This document shows positions 19,201-25,882 of a DNA stretch of 64,000 nucleotides, in pieces. The stretch is from the NCBI RefSeq assembly GCF_000718135.1, contig NZ_JOEM01000007.1, positions 62,001 through 126,000 on the forward strand. Direction: 5' to 3'. The stretch is from Streptomyces cyaneofuscatus (GTDB taxonomy: Bacteria > Actinomycetota > Actinomycetes > Streptomycetales > Streptomycetaceae). The notes under the pieces are model-generated. The model had not been told where the DNA came from. It saw only the letters and a list, made by a program, of their open reading frames with translations, and made no database searches. Position 1 is the stretch's first letter; every line of letters begins with the position of its first letter. The translations under genes and the position numbers were made by a program.

Positions 19201-22200
19201 GGTGGCGTTCGTGACCCCGAGGGCGGGGGTGCCCGCCGCGGATGCGGTGGCACTTCGGCTCCATCTCGCCGGGACGCTGCCGCCGTACATGGTTCCGTCC
19301 CGCATCACCTGGGTCGCCAGGATGCCGCTCACCGGCACGGGCAAGATCGACCGGCGTCGGCTGCCGGCCCTCCCGGCGGATGCGCGGACGGAGGGACGCC
19401 AGGAGCCGGTGGAGCCGGCGGATGTCTCCCGTACGGCGCCGCTCACGCCGACCGAGGTCCGGCTGGCCCGCATCTGGTCCGTGCTGCTCCGGACCGACGA
19501 CGTGTGCCGTGAGGACGACTTCTTCGCGCTGGGCGGCGACTCCCTGCTCGTCCTGGAGGTGTTCGCCCGGCTGGAGAAGGAGGGCGGGCCGCTCCCCCGG
19601 CCGACCGTGATCTACCGTCACCGCACCCTGGCCGCCCTCGCCGATGCCGTGGACGCGGCCGCGGCGGACCCTGTCGACCAGCCTGTCACCGCCGTGGACC
19701 CGTCGTTCCGGGACGCAGGTGTCGCCGGGGCGGAGACCGGCGGGGCGGGGCCCCTGCCCTTCCCGCTCACGCCCACCCAGCGGGGCTTCCTGCTGGCCGA
19801 GGCCATCGCGCCGGGTGAGGCATCGTCCTGGCTGACGCGGCTCCGCCTGCACGGCCCGCTCGACACCGCCCGGTTCCAGCAGGCGGTGGACGCCCTCGTC
19901 GTACGGCATCCCATGCTGCGCACCGTCTTTCCCGCCGGGGCACGCCCGGCCGTCCAGCAGGAGCTACCGCCGTCGCTGCGCCTGCCGGTCGACTTCGAGA
20001 CCGTCACCGGACCGCACGGCATCGAGGAGGCGACCGCGGCCGAACGGACGCGCCGCTTCGAACCCTGGGCCTGGCCCCTGCTGCGCCTGCGGGTGCTCAC
20101 CCTCGCCCCCGAGGACCACGTGCTGCTGGTGCACGCGCACCACATCATCGGCGACGGCTACAGCGCGGCGCTCCTGATCCGGGAGCTGACGACCGTGTAC
20201 GACGCGCTGTCCCGTGGCGAGGAACCGGGCCTGGACCCGCTGCGCAGTACGTTCCGCGACCACGCCGCCCGTCTCTCCGTACGGGCGGACGCGATCACCA
20301 CCACGGGTGCCGGTGCCGGTGCGGATGCCGACGCTGTCGCGCCGGCGGCAGCGACGCGGGACGGGAGCAGGTGGACGCTGCTGAGTGCGCCCTACCGGCC
20401 GCCGGTACTGAGCGCCGGGACCGACGGGAGCGGCGGTGAGGCGGGCCGTCACGTGCTTTTCCTGACCGACGGGTTCACTCTCGGGGCGGACCAGGTGGAG
20501 CAGCTGCGCGGTCTCGCCTCCCGCACCGGCGCCACCCTCTACGCCCCCGTGCTGACCGCCTACTACCGGGCGCTCATGGCCACGACCGGCCGGGAGGATC
20601 TGGTGCTCGGTCTCGCCGTCAGCGGCAGGGACCTCGCCCTGCCGGACGCGCACCGGGTGTTCGGCCCCTATGCCACGGCCGTACCCCTGCGGCCGGCCGG
20701 TCCGGATTCCGGGCGGCCTCCGGGCGCGGACTTCGAGGACGATCTGCGGCGGATCGTCGCCGAGGCGACGGCGGCGCAGATCCACGAGGGTCCCGTACCG
20801 TCACTGCCCGACGGGCTGCCCCTGGCCTCACAGTTCTTCTTCACCTACCTGGACTTCTCCGGTCTCGGGCCGGAGAGCGGGCGGACCCTCACGGTCGGCC
20901 GTCAGGACAGCGTCGGCGAGTACACCCCGCCTCCGCTCGGTACGGATGTGTTCCTGGCGGCCGGCCTGGATTCCGGGCAGTTGCGGCTCACCGTTCGCGC
21001 GTCGGCGGCGGCGTTCACGCCGCGGGCGCTGGCCGCGTTCGCGGAGGCGATACGGGACGCGCTGACGCACGCGGGGGCCGATCCGGTGCGGGCGCCTGGA
21101 CCGATGCCAGTAACAGTGCCGGTGCGGGTGCCCGGCCCAGTGCCGGTGCGCGCGCCGGTGCCGAAGCAACGGAGCGCCGGGAGCCGGACCGTGGCGAGCC
21201 CGAGCCCGGACCTGAGCCTGGACGGCCCCGGCCAGGAGCCACGCATGGATGCGGCGCTCATCGGCTACCTGCCGTCCCCGTCCCACCTCGCCCGGCTGGC
21301 CCGCCTGCCGGAGGCGGCGCTGCGCCGCGAGGAGCTGCGGGCCCTGCTCTTCCCGGACGGGCGCCCACGGCTCCTCGAAACCCTGAGCACCCCGCTGGGG
21401 CGTTCGGGCTTCGTGTGCGCCCCCCTGTTCGCGGACGAACTGGCGCCAGGATCCGCTCTCCTCGGGCACACCGCACACGCCGTGGAACTCGCCTCGTCCT
21501 TCGGCGCACGGTCCGTCTCACTCGCCGGCATGATCCCTTCGCTCACCGGCTACGGCTTCGATGTCCTGCGCGCCATCGGGGGCAGCGCATCCACCACGGC
21601 CGTGACCACCGGCCATGCGGCGACCGTCGTCTCCGTCGTCAAGACCGTCCACGCCGCGCTCGGCGCCACCGGGGAGGAATTGGGTTCCCTCACCGTCGCG
21701 TTCGTGGGACTGGGCTCCATCGGTTCCTCCGCCCTGGAGCTGCTGCTCGGCCAGGCGACGACCCCGCCCGCGCGGCTCCTGCTGTGCGACGTACCGGGCA
21801 GCGGGCCCCGCCTGAAGGAACTGGCCGAACGCCTCCGTGCACGCGGACTCGCCGACGCCGTCGCCGTACTCACATCGGACGAGGGGCTGCCCGACGCGGT
21901 GTACGGGGCACGCCTGATCGTCGCGGCGGTCAGCGGCGGCGGCACGCTCCTGGACGTCGACCGTCTCGAACCGGGTACGACGGTGGTCGACGACTCGTTC
22001 CCGCACTGCTTCGACACCGGGCGCGCCCTCGACCGGATGGACCGGGCGAGGGACGTCCTGGTCGTGGGCGGCGGGCTGCTGAGCATCGGGACCGTCGAAC
22101 GGCGGGTGGCCGACGGCCTGCCGGCCGCCGCGGTGGCCGGATACCTCGCCCAGCCCTCGATCCCGGGCACCATCGCCTCCTGCCGGCTGGAGTCCCTGCT

Positions 22201-22378
22201 CCACGCCTCAGGAGCCGACGTGCCCCTCGTTCGCGGCACGGTCGACGCGGCCACCGGCCTGGCCTACTGGGCTGCGGCGGAAGCGGGCGGGATCGACGCG
22301 GCGCCGCTCCATCTGCTCACCCGCACCGTCGACGCGGAGGTGGCCCGCCGGATCCGGCAAAGGGCATTCCCGGAATAA
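10220..22378 (+). CDS. Hybrid PKS-NRPS megasynthase with terminal acyl-ACP-reductase-like domain
   Basis: A single 4052-residue assembly line. Domains in order: FAAL fatty-acyl-AMP ligase (FSSGSTGAPKG, WMPYFHDMGLIGTH); ACP (GGTSLKAM, Ser codon 12041); KS (DTACSS, Cys codon 12725; HGTGT; NIGHL); AT (GHSVGE, Ser codon 14030; RAFHS, malonyl-like); KR (ITGGGGGIGG; Ser and Tyr in FSSVSAL...GDYAGAN); ACP (GLDSL, 16364); C (HHVGGDG); A (IFTSGSTG, YGPTEATI, GKIDRRRLP); PCP (GGDSL, 19541); second C (HHIIGDG). It ends at about 21245-22375 with a domain like cyanobacterial acyl-ACP reductase, including its catalytic Cys (ASCRLESLL, 22181). No thioesterase. The predicted intermediate is a 3-hydroxyacyl-aminoacyl thioester. 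The ATG at 10220 was chosen by homology; a GTG at 10208 is possible. Confidence 0.95.
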   Translation: MTLLDVLLGAVREAPEQVVVHVRGDGSELTVTLRELLDDALHVAGGLREAGVVPGTCVPLLADRSEDFQPMFWGALAAGLVPVPLAPDARRVLPVWEHLGRPPVLVDAANGAVAGELAGDVRVLRLDVLRQGPLPRQPVVAGPDDVAFVQFSSGSTGAPKGVEVTHRAVLANLEQIREASALGADDVLVSWMPYFHDMGLIGTHLAPLAARSKQVKIGPLSFAKRPRIWFEVADRHRATVLSAANFALALAVRRVPDEVVARLDLSAVRLMLVGAEPIAPAVWREFARTMRPAGLDPAAAQPVYGLAEATLAVTFPPPGEVAEPLVLDREALSRGVAVDPVVGSVAGEGAVELMDVGLPVAGCAVRIVDDEGAELGDRRVGHILVSGPQLARGYHGLPGVSAEVFADGWLRTGDLGFLRDGRLCVTGRHKDVLFLNGRTFHAPDMEAVAAATPGLPAGAPAVIGSTDPVTGGERVVVFVPWARPPGEAAEVLERVAARVRGALLHDDVRVLALPPGAFPRTTSGKLQRQRLRERFEAGEWGPGEAAASPVPPVPPVPPVPPRPAVPAVAPRSRDEAEQAVREVWARVLGRAVESIGLHEPFGSLGGTSLKAMEVLVALEDAFGLTLPPAVIRDHGTVAALAGRLLASSVSVPVRPASGPESERLSGAADVSAAVIGMACRFPGADTPDAFWDLLIDGHDAVTPVPDGRWDDPGARTAAARKRWGALLDDPAAFDAGYFGIGEDEARALDPQARLFLELAHEALERAGYAGPRRRGRRVGVFAAVGESGYREVLDRASADGSPLPATLTGNLPSLIAARVSQCLDLDGPALAVDTACSSGLVALHLARRSLLDGECDLAVVGGVNLHLTSTGHRLLEEAQALSPTGRSRAFSADADGFVPGEGGAAIVLTRLDAARATDDSVLAVVRGTAVNNDGRSMSLMVPNPLRQREVISRAYEAAGVDPASVTYVEAHGTGTAVGDPIELRSLAHAFPVRAGGEPRLLGSVKTNIGHLLNAAALPALVKVVLALSHRRLPPSLHHASPSPGLAPAGFSVVTEGREWTSAGPLVAGINAFGFGGTNAHAVLEEAPRRVPYEGASAGPHLLTLSARSADGLREAADRLAAHLDEHPELDEGDVCLTASTSRDDGPHRLAVVADGDLRARLAASVPGVESIAPSRPRLVFLFPGQGAQFPGRDRALYRTARVFRDTLDEASALLGPVCGRPLTDWGLDQEADPEALAMTEVAQPLLVASGVALARQLREWGVEPDAVAGHSVGEIAAACAGGVLTLRDAVRFAAERGRLMGAFTEPGAMIAVRGSEEAVAAVVAEAPGDLAVAAYNGPGLQVLSGSVLGVEKAARVLDAQGVPVRRLRVSRAFHSPLMRPVAERLADAARALTLHEPSVPLMSTVTAEWQPVLSPEYLREHALRPVLFGAAVERLAGEGYDTFVEVGHGATLSGAARAAAAGRGEAVMVVPALPGGAEGGTSAGDRRALLETIGRLWSRGVPLDRSALDADHHRVPLPTYPFRRDRYWADPPVSPLLHRVLWEEAGLPDASASAVGSVLLTGPDAASVSRLAEQLAAEGIRLHTGEEEPPDAVVLVAGPAPAQEDADALGRAQESALAAFDEALARLDETRARRMLVLTEDVHTTGAGPERPRPAHAVLAGPLLALPQETPGCSATEVDLCSLDTPAQRLAAVLAELRAVSAPGGTTTVAWRAGRRLTRRIAPLAAKDAAASPLPPDGTFLITGGGGGIGGALARDLAGRGRPTLLLAGRSPQPPADLVEELRALGATVRYRVADVSVERDVDALLAQLPRLDGLFHAAGVVRPGTLRNRSVRETADALAAKTRGTWLLSQGLRRHGLAPAVCVVFSSVSALLPGLAGALGDYAGANAFLDAFAASERRAGRPWQSVNLAALAETGMAAGLGAETGPGSAAVQRVGSRPVATAPALAALRTAWGVDAAQLVLADLAPAEPRIDVPGTVAGAVASLPVPGAESEAVSDAQPASLHGAAEAVTRTGSGTAALLRRLLAAALRLSPAEIPDDAPFLSLGLDSLAAVDLVRQLERELGTSLPATLFFEYRTVRELAAHLDAPAGPPPVSPAAPSPVADGVPFPLTPVQLALHTSGRLHPDIPAHGYVRQTVRGPLDSELLGRALTALAERHTMLRVRVEDRTDGNGTTAPRQYIAPPTALSAWYEVREDAGRIEDVESALRNRPFDLSAEPPIRAVLIRESPDLAHLTLVIHHVGGDGYSLNVLAEDLWSLYTALAQEPAAAPSLPALGTDFARYSAAAAEERSSAAGAQALAADLRHWSERLAGRGEALRLPYDGDPDALPTAPLATHGSALDAPLTAALEKRAAEHGVSLFHLLLAAHVRCLGRWSGQREVAVNVARARRDARLPGLDRLVGPLADTLPLLWESDPDESVWELAERLGRVWPASERHAAPTSLDLARLLPGRPTGAGPRTVSPAGFSFARFPAALDARCPVTVRPTAAGTGTPATRLSLLCWQDGEVLRFSWNFPVRLFAPETVARLDRDFHGELAALADAEAAHPAPESRFATIVERLLARFRATPDAVAIDTGAETLTYGELDRASHALAARLLAHGVTPGSLVGLLTEPGADAVVSVVAVLRAGAGWVPLDSGHPTPRLADQLARSGARTVLCHAATRAAGEALGDVTLVSSDMDEPASQGSAPEPVGPVDGDSIAYVIFTSGSTGRPKAVPITYRSMENYLAWAIGTFGYDEHDRLAQTASLCFDASVRQLLAPLLVGATVVTVERDLLRDPDLLLTHVERTRITVWSSVPTLWEQLLTASEERVRRGAPRPDLSSLRWIHVGGEALSPAHVRRWFDLFGSGQRIANLYGPTEATINTTCHIIGARPGDDVRQLPIGTPVAGTEVEIVGPDGELRQPGEAGELLIAGVGLTAGYLGEPALTEAAFTNRRGRRWYRSGDRARVAEDGTLEFLGRLDDQVKVRGNRVEPGEIEAVLQARPDIAQAVVLLQDGRLVAFVTPRAGVPAADAVALRLHLAGTLPPYMVPSRITWVARMPLTGTGKIDRRRLPALPADARTEGRQEPVEPADVSRTAPLTPTEVRLARIWSVLLRTDDVCREDDFFALGGDSLLVLEVFARLEKEGGPLPRPTVIYRHRTLAALADAVDAAAADPVDQPVTAVDPSFRDAGVAGAETGGAGPLPFPLTPTQRGFLLAEAIAPGEASSWLTRLRLHGPLDTARFQQAVDALVVRHPMLRTVFPAGARPAVQQELPPSLRLPVDFETVTGPHGIEEATAAERTRRFEPWAWPLLRLRVLTLAPEDHVLLVHAHHIIGDGYSAALLIRELTTVYDALSRGEEPGLDPLRSTFRDHAARLSVRADAITTTGAGAGADADAVAPAAATRDGSRWTLLSAPYRPPVLSAGTDGSGGEAGRHVLFLTDGFTLGADQVEQLRGLASRTGATLYAPVLTAYYRALMATTGREDLVLGLAVSGRDLALPDAHRVFGPYATAVPLRPAGPDSGRPPGADFEDDLRRIVAEATAAQIHEGPVPSLPDGLPLASQFFFTYLDFSGLGPESGRTLTVGRQDSVGEYTPPPLGTDVFLAAGLDSGQLRLTVRASAAAFTPRALAAFAEAIRDALTHAGADPVRAPGPMPVTVPVRVPGPVPVRAPVPKQRSAGSRTVASPSPDLSLDGPGQEPRMDAALIGYLPSPSHLARLARLPEAALRREELRALLFPDGRPRLLETLSTPLGRSGFVCAPLFADELAPGSALLGHTAHAVELASSFGARSVSLAGMIPSLTGYGFDVLRAIGGSASTTAVTTGHAATVVSVVKTVHAALGATGEELGSLTVAFVGLGSIGSSALELLLGQATTPPARLLLCDVPGSGPRLKELAERLRARGLADAVAVLTSDEGLPDAVYGARLIVAAVSGGGTLLDVDRLEPGTTVVDDSFPHCFDTGRALDRMDRARDVLVVGGGLLSIGTVERRVADGLPAAAVAGYLAQPSIPGTIASCRLESLLHASGADVPLVRGTVDAATGLAYWAAAEAGGIDAAPLHLLTRTVDAEVARRIRQRAFPE

Positions 22379-22400
22379 ACGTAAGAAGTGTCTCCCTGCG

Positions 22401-22435
22401 CCCCTCCGGACGGCAGAAAGATCCGGACGGAGGGG
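22401..22435 (+). terminator. Hairpin terminator after megasynthase
   Basis: CCCCTCCG (22401-22408) pairs with CGGAGGGG (22428-22435). An inner CGG/CCG pairing is separated by a symmetric GA/GA mismatch, and the loop is CAGAAAGAT. It starts 23 bases past the stop of the megasynthase gene. It suggests the precursor gene has its own promoter rather than depending on read-through. Confidence 0.7.
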
Positions 22436-22711
22436 CTCCGTAAGGTCACATTTGCCTTCCGGTATCGCTCGCTCCAGGGAAATCCCGGCAGAGCCACCGG
22501 TCCGCATCCCGGCTGCTTCCCGGCAGCAAACGTGTGGCACCACGTCCCTGCGGTCTACGCATGCTCATCCGCCGGTAATCGCGCTTTTGAGACATTTCTC
22601 TGCCGTCCCGTTGGCTGAATACGGTGCTGCTCCGGGCTCCGCGCTCCGACCTACGCTGCCGAACCGGTGCACATCAGCACCGCTTCTGCTCTCACAACTC
22701 CCGGAGCACCT
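22436..22711 (+). promoter_or_regulatory. Leader region of the RiPP precursor gene
   Basis: About 275 bp without a credible gene between the terminator and the precursor. The stretch 22560-22640 is locally less GC-rich (TTTTGAGACATTTCTCTG), as expected for a promoter, but I could not fix a convincing -35/-10 pair. The ribosome-binding site GGAG (22703-22706) lies five bases before the precursor ATG. A transcription-start map would locate the promoter. Confidence 0.4.
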
Positions 22712-22903
22712 ATGTCACTTCCCGAGATGGCCACCTCATTCGATCTCGACGCGCTGGACCTCGGTGAGATCACCGTCACCGCGATGCGCGACACGGCGGG
22801 AATCGGCGAGTCCACGTACTCGCTGTCGTCCTCCTCCTCGACCTCGTGTCAGGGCTGCAGCGGTTGCAGCGTGCAGCCGCCGCTCCAGCTCGACACCGCG
22901 TGA
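22712..22903 (+). CDS. Lactazole/thiopeptide-like RiPP precursor peptide
   Basis: A 63-residue precursor. The leader contains FDLDALDLGEITVTAMRDT, closely resembling thiopeptide leaders such as LazA (as I recall it, LDLSELTVTSLRDT). This is the region recognised by the RRE-type partner protein. The C-terminal part is extremely Ser/Cys-rich: a run of five Ser (residues 39-43), then TSCQGCSGCS with Cys at 46, 49 and 52, then a tail VQPPLQLDTA. Cys (and some Ser/Thr) would become azoles and remaining Ser/Thr dehydroamino acids. The leader-core border is probably just before Ser34. The start is supported by GGAG. The modification genes follow on the same strand. Confidence 0.9.
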   Translation: MSLPEMATSFDLDALDLGEITVTAMRDTAGIGESTYSLSSSSSTSCQGCSGCSVQPPLQLDTA

Positions 22904-22922
22904 CACAGGAACTGTGAGGGCT

Positions 22923-22966
22923 TCCGCGGCACCGCCCGGCCCCGTTCCGCGGCACGGTGCCGCGGA
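22923..22966 (+). terminator. Hairpin between precursor and modification genes
   Basis: TCCGCGGCACCG (22923-22934) pairs perfectly with CGGTGCCGCGGA (22955-22966). It lies 20 bases after the precursor stop. Such attenuating hairpins let RiPP precursors be transcribed in excess of their enzymes; partial read-through into the dehydratase gene is inferred. Confidence 0.65.
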
Positions 22967-23074
22967 GGCCCGCTCGCGTGCGAACCAACGCATCCGAATC
23001 ACCCGCGTACGCACCCGGCGCGTCCGCACCGCCCGCCGGGCGGCCCTGTCCACCGCCCAGCCGACTGGAACGAT

Positions 23075-25882
23075 GTGAAACCGCCCGTACCGGAACTCCA
23101 GATGCCCGCGATGCCCGTGGCCCCAGCGCATGACGGAGCGCATGACGGGCACCCGGTCCCGCTCCCCCGGGTCGCCCCCGGCGCAATCGTCCGTACAACC
23201 CTGCTGAGCCTGCCCGCCGAGCCCGCCCCCGCCGCCGCCTTCCGGGCGGCGCTGGCCGAACTGGTGGTGCTGGAGGGCCGGCTCACGGCCCTGGCCCCCG
23301 CGCTCGGCGATGCGCTGTACGCGAGCCGGGCGGGCCATACGGAGGACTTCCACCGCGAGGTGGTACTCCCGCTCCGGCGTGCGGTGCACAACGGGCGCGA
23401 ACCGCGCCCCGCCCTTCTCCGCCGTCTGGACGGCCTGGCCGGGCGGGTGCCCGAACTGCGCGCCTGGCTCGACGCACGCGGGCGCAGGGAGGACGTGCTC
23501 GCGGCCCTCCGGTCCGGTACGGACCCCGCCCTCGCGGCCGGCCGGTCGGTGCTCGCCGGGTTGTGCAGGGAGCCCTCGTTCCTCCGCGCCGCGTCGTTCA
23601 CCAGCGCCGACCTGCTGCGGGCGGTGCTGCGGGCCGGGCACGGGCCGACGGACCGCCGGGCGCGGAAGGAGGAGGCGGGGGTGGCGCGGCACGCGGTGCG
23701 GGCGGTTGCCCGCACGACCCCGCTGTCCGCGTTCACGGCGGTCGGCTGGGGGGTGCTGCCGACCCCGTCGGCCGTGGACCGGGGGGACGTCTCCTGGAAC
23801 GGGGCGGATCTGCCGGTCGGTTCGTCCCGCGCCGTGGTCCGCGCCAACCGGACGCTGGTGGACACCCTGTTCGCGGCGCTGGCGGCGGACCCGCGCCGCC
23901 GCCCGACCCTGCCGCACCGCATGTGCAGCAGCCTGCGTGACTCCGGCGGGCGGGCCGCCTTCGCCCGCTCCCGTACGGCCTTCACCGCCGCGCGCTTCCT
24001 CGCGGTGGAGGACGACGAGGTCACCCTCGGTGCGGCGGAACCGCTGCGGCGGCTCGCCGCGCTGTGCGACCCCCCGGCGACGCTAGAGGCGCTGGCCGGG
24101 ATGCTCGCGAGGGGAGGCTCCGCCGAACCGGACCCGGACCAGGTCGCCGCAGCACCGGACCAGGTAGCCGCCGCGACCGCCTTCCTCCGCCAGGTCTGCG
24201 ACGCGGGGCTGCTCGTCCCGGTGGAGCCCTACGCCCCCCAGGACCCCGACCCCCTCCCCCGGCTGGCCGGCTGGTTACGGAGCACCGGCGCACCGCACGA
24301 CCGCGAACTGGCCCTCCGTATCGACGAACTCTCCGCCGCGACCGGCGAGTTCGGTGCGGCGGAACCCGGCCGCCGCGCCGCCCTGCTCGCCGCCCTCAGG
24401 GACCGCTGGGTGACGCTCCTCGCCGACCTGGGCCACCCGGTTGCCCCCGACCCCGCCCGCCTCACCGTCCTCAGCGAGGACGTCGTCATGCGGCAGCCGA
24501 TCCGGCTGGACGGCTTCCTCGGCGCCGCCGACCACCGGGCACTGGGTGAACTGGCCTCCCTGTCCGAGGTGTTCGACCTCGGCCCGGCGGTACGCCGGCA
24601 GGTGCGGGACAGTTTCGTCGCCCGGTACGGGCCCGGCGGGGTCTGCCCGCACGTGTGGGACTTCGGCGCCGACGCCGACGAGGCCTGGCAGCGGGCCTCA
24701 CGGGCCGCCGACGGGGGCGCTCCCGGCACGGACGGCGACGGGTCCGCCGCCGCCGACGCCATCCGCCGACTCGCCGCCCTCCGGGCCGAGCTGACGGAGG
24801 CCGTGCACCGGGCACACGCCGACAGCGGCGGCGGGCCCGACGACGACGTCGTCCTGCCGGCCGGCCTGGTGGCCGGGCTCGGCTCACGGATGCCGTCGTG
24901 GGCGACCCGGCGCCCGGTCTCGTACACCGGGTTCGTCCAGCGGGCGGGCGGCGGGGTGCTGTGCGTGAACCATGTGTACGGGGGGTGGGGGCGGTTCAGC
25001 AGCAGGTTCCTGGATTCCCTGGGCCCCGGGGCCGCCCGAATGGCGGCCACCGCCGTGTCCGGCACGCTCGGCCCCGGCGCCACGGTGGCCCAGGTGCGCC
25101 CGGTCAGCGGCTTCAACGCCAACCTGCATCCCCGGTTCGTACCGGAGGAGATCGGGCCGGACCGCTCGTACGCCTCCCTCGGCATGGACGATGTCGAACT
25201 CGTCCATGACCTGCACGGTGACGAGGTACGCGTCCGGGTCAAGGCCACCGGCGCGTGGGCCGATGTGCTCTACGCGGGGGTGTTCGCGCCGCTCCTGCTG
25301 CAGCCGAGGCTCGCCCCTCTGCTGATGGACCATCCGCACGGCATCACCGATTTCGGCGCCCTGGTCCCCCGTCACCTCACCGCCGTACCGGGCGGAGACC
25401 TCGTACGCACCCCACGCCTGCGCCACCGCCACCTCGTGCTGCGCCGCCGCCGGTGGGAGCTGGCGGGGCCCACGGTGGCGGTGCTGCTCGCGGAGCTCGC
25501 GGCGGAGGGTGAGGTGCCGGTGGGAACGGTGGCGCGGTGGCGGGCTCTGCTCGGCGTCCCCGATCAGCTCTATCTGCATGCCGCCCCTCCGGCCCGGGGC
25601 GGGCGGGTGGACGAGGACCTCCTGAGCGCGCTCGACCGCCCCCGGCCGCAGTACGTCGATCTCGGGGACGCGCTGCATCTGCGCTGCCTGGGCAAGTGGC
25701 TGGCCCGCCACCCCGGCGGGGCGGTCCTGGAGGAGGCGCTGCCCGCACCGGCCCGGGGCGAGGCGCACGCGGCGGTGGAGCTGGTGGTGGAGACCTACCG
25801 GGCCGGGCTCGGCATGGGCGATGTCGGTGATGCCGGTGCCCGTGCGGCTGCCGGGTGGGCGAACCGAAGGGACGACCGATGA
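23075..25882 (+). CDS. LanB-type tRNA-Glu-dependent dehydratase (glutamylation subunit)
   Basis: A 935-residue Lant_dehydr_N protein. It transfers glutamate from Glu-tRNA to Ser/Thr side chains of the precursor, the first step of dehydroalanine/dehydrobutyrine formation. The N-terminal signature is GAIVRTTLLSLPAE; then follow FTSADLLRAVLRAG, RHAVRAVARTTPLSAFTAVGWG and a long C-terminal glutamylation core (YTGFVQRAGGGVLCVNHVYGGWGRFSSRFL). There is no SpaB_C-type elimination domain; that activity sits in the protein at 29768-31528, as in thiopeptide clusters such as lactazole. The GTG at 23075 gives the longest plausible product; ATGs at 23102 or 23111 are alternatives. Its stop overlaps the next start (ATGA). 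Confidence 0.92.
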   Translation: MKPPVPELQMPAMPVAPAHDGAHDGHPVPLPRVAPGAIVRTTLLSLPAEPAPAAAFRAALAELVVLEGRLTALAPALGDALYASRAGHTEDFHREVVLPLRRAVHNGREPRPALLRRLDGLAGRVPELRAWLDARGRREDVLAALRSGTDPALAAGRSVLAGLCREPSFLRAASFTSADLLRAVLRAGHGPTDRRARKEEAGVARHAVRAVARTTPLSAFTAVGWGVLPTPSAVDRGDVSWNGADLPVGSSRAVVRANRTLVDTLFAALAADPRRRPTLPHRMCSSLRDSGGRAAFARSRTAFTAARFLAVEDDEVTLGAAEPLRRLAALCDPPATLEALAGMLARGGSAEPDPDQVAAAPDQVAAATAFLRQVCDAGLLVPVEPYAPQDPDPLPRLAGWLRSTGAPHDRELALRIDELSAATGEFGAAEPGRRAALLAALRDRWVTLLADLGHPVAPDPARLTVLSEDVVMRQPIRLDGFLGAADHRALGELASLSEVFDLGPAVRRQVRDSFVARYGPGGVCPHVWDFGADADEAWQRASRAADGGAPGTDGDGSAAADAIRRLAALRAELTEAVHRAHADSGGGPDDDVVLPAGLVAGLGSRMPSWATRRPVSYTGFVQRAGGGVLCVNHVYGGWGRFSSRFLDSLGPGAARMAATAVSGTLGPGATVAQVRPVSGFNANLHPRFVPEEIGPDRSYASLGMDDVELVHDLHGDEVRVRVKATGAWADVLYAGVFAPLLLQPRLAPLLMDHPHGITDFGALVPRHLTAVPGGDLVRTPRLRHRHLVLRRRRWELAGPTVAVLLAELAAEGEVPVGTVARWRALLGVPDQLYLHAAPPARGGRVDEDLLSALDRPRPQYVDLGDALHLRCLGKWLARHPGGAVLEEALPAPARGEAHAAVELVVETYRAGLGMGDVGDAGARAAAGWANRRDDR

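Noticed and set aside
15515..19909. Very long minus-strand open frame (1464 codons) opposite the megasynthase
   Set aside because: It is the antisense shadow of a high-GC coding frame. It has no domain, its composition is Gly/Arg-rich, and the plus-strand C, A and PCP motifs are unmistakable.
21085..21175. GTGCCGGTGCG-type repeats near the end of the megasynthase
   Set aside because: An in-frame Pro/Val/Arg linker between the second C domain and the reductase-like domain, not a separate element.
22388..22618. 76-codon frame between megasynthase and precursor
   Set aside because: It begins inside the terminator hairpin, has no ribosome-binding site and no recognisable sequence.
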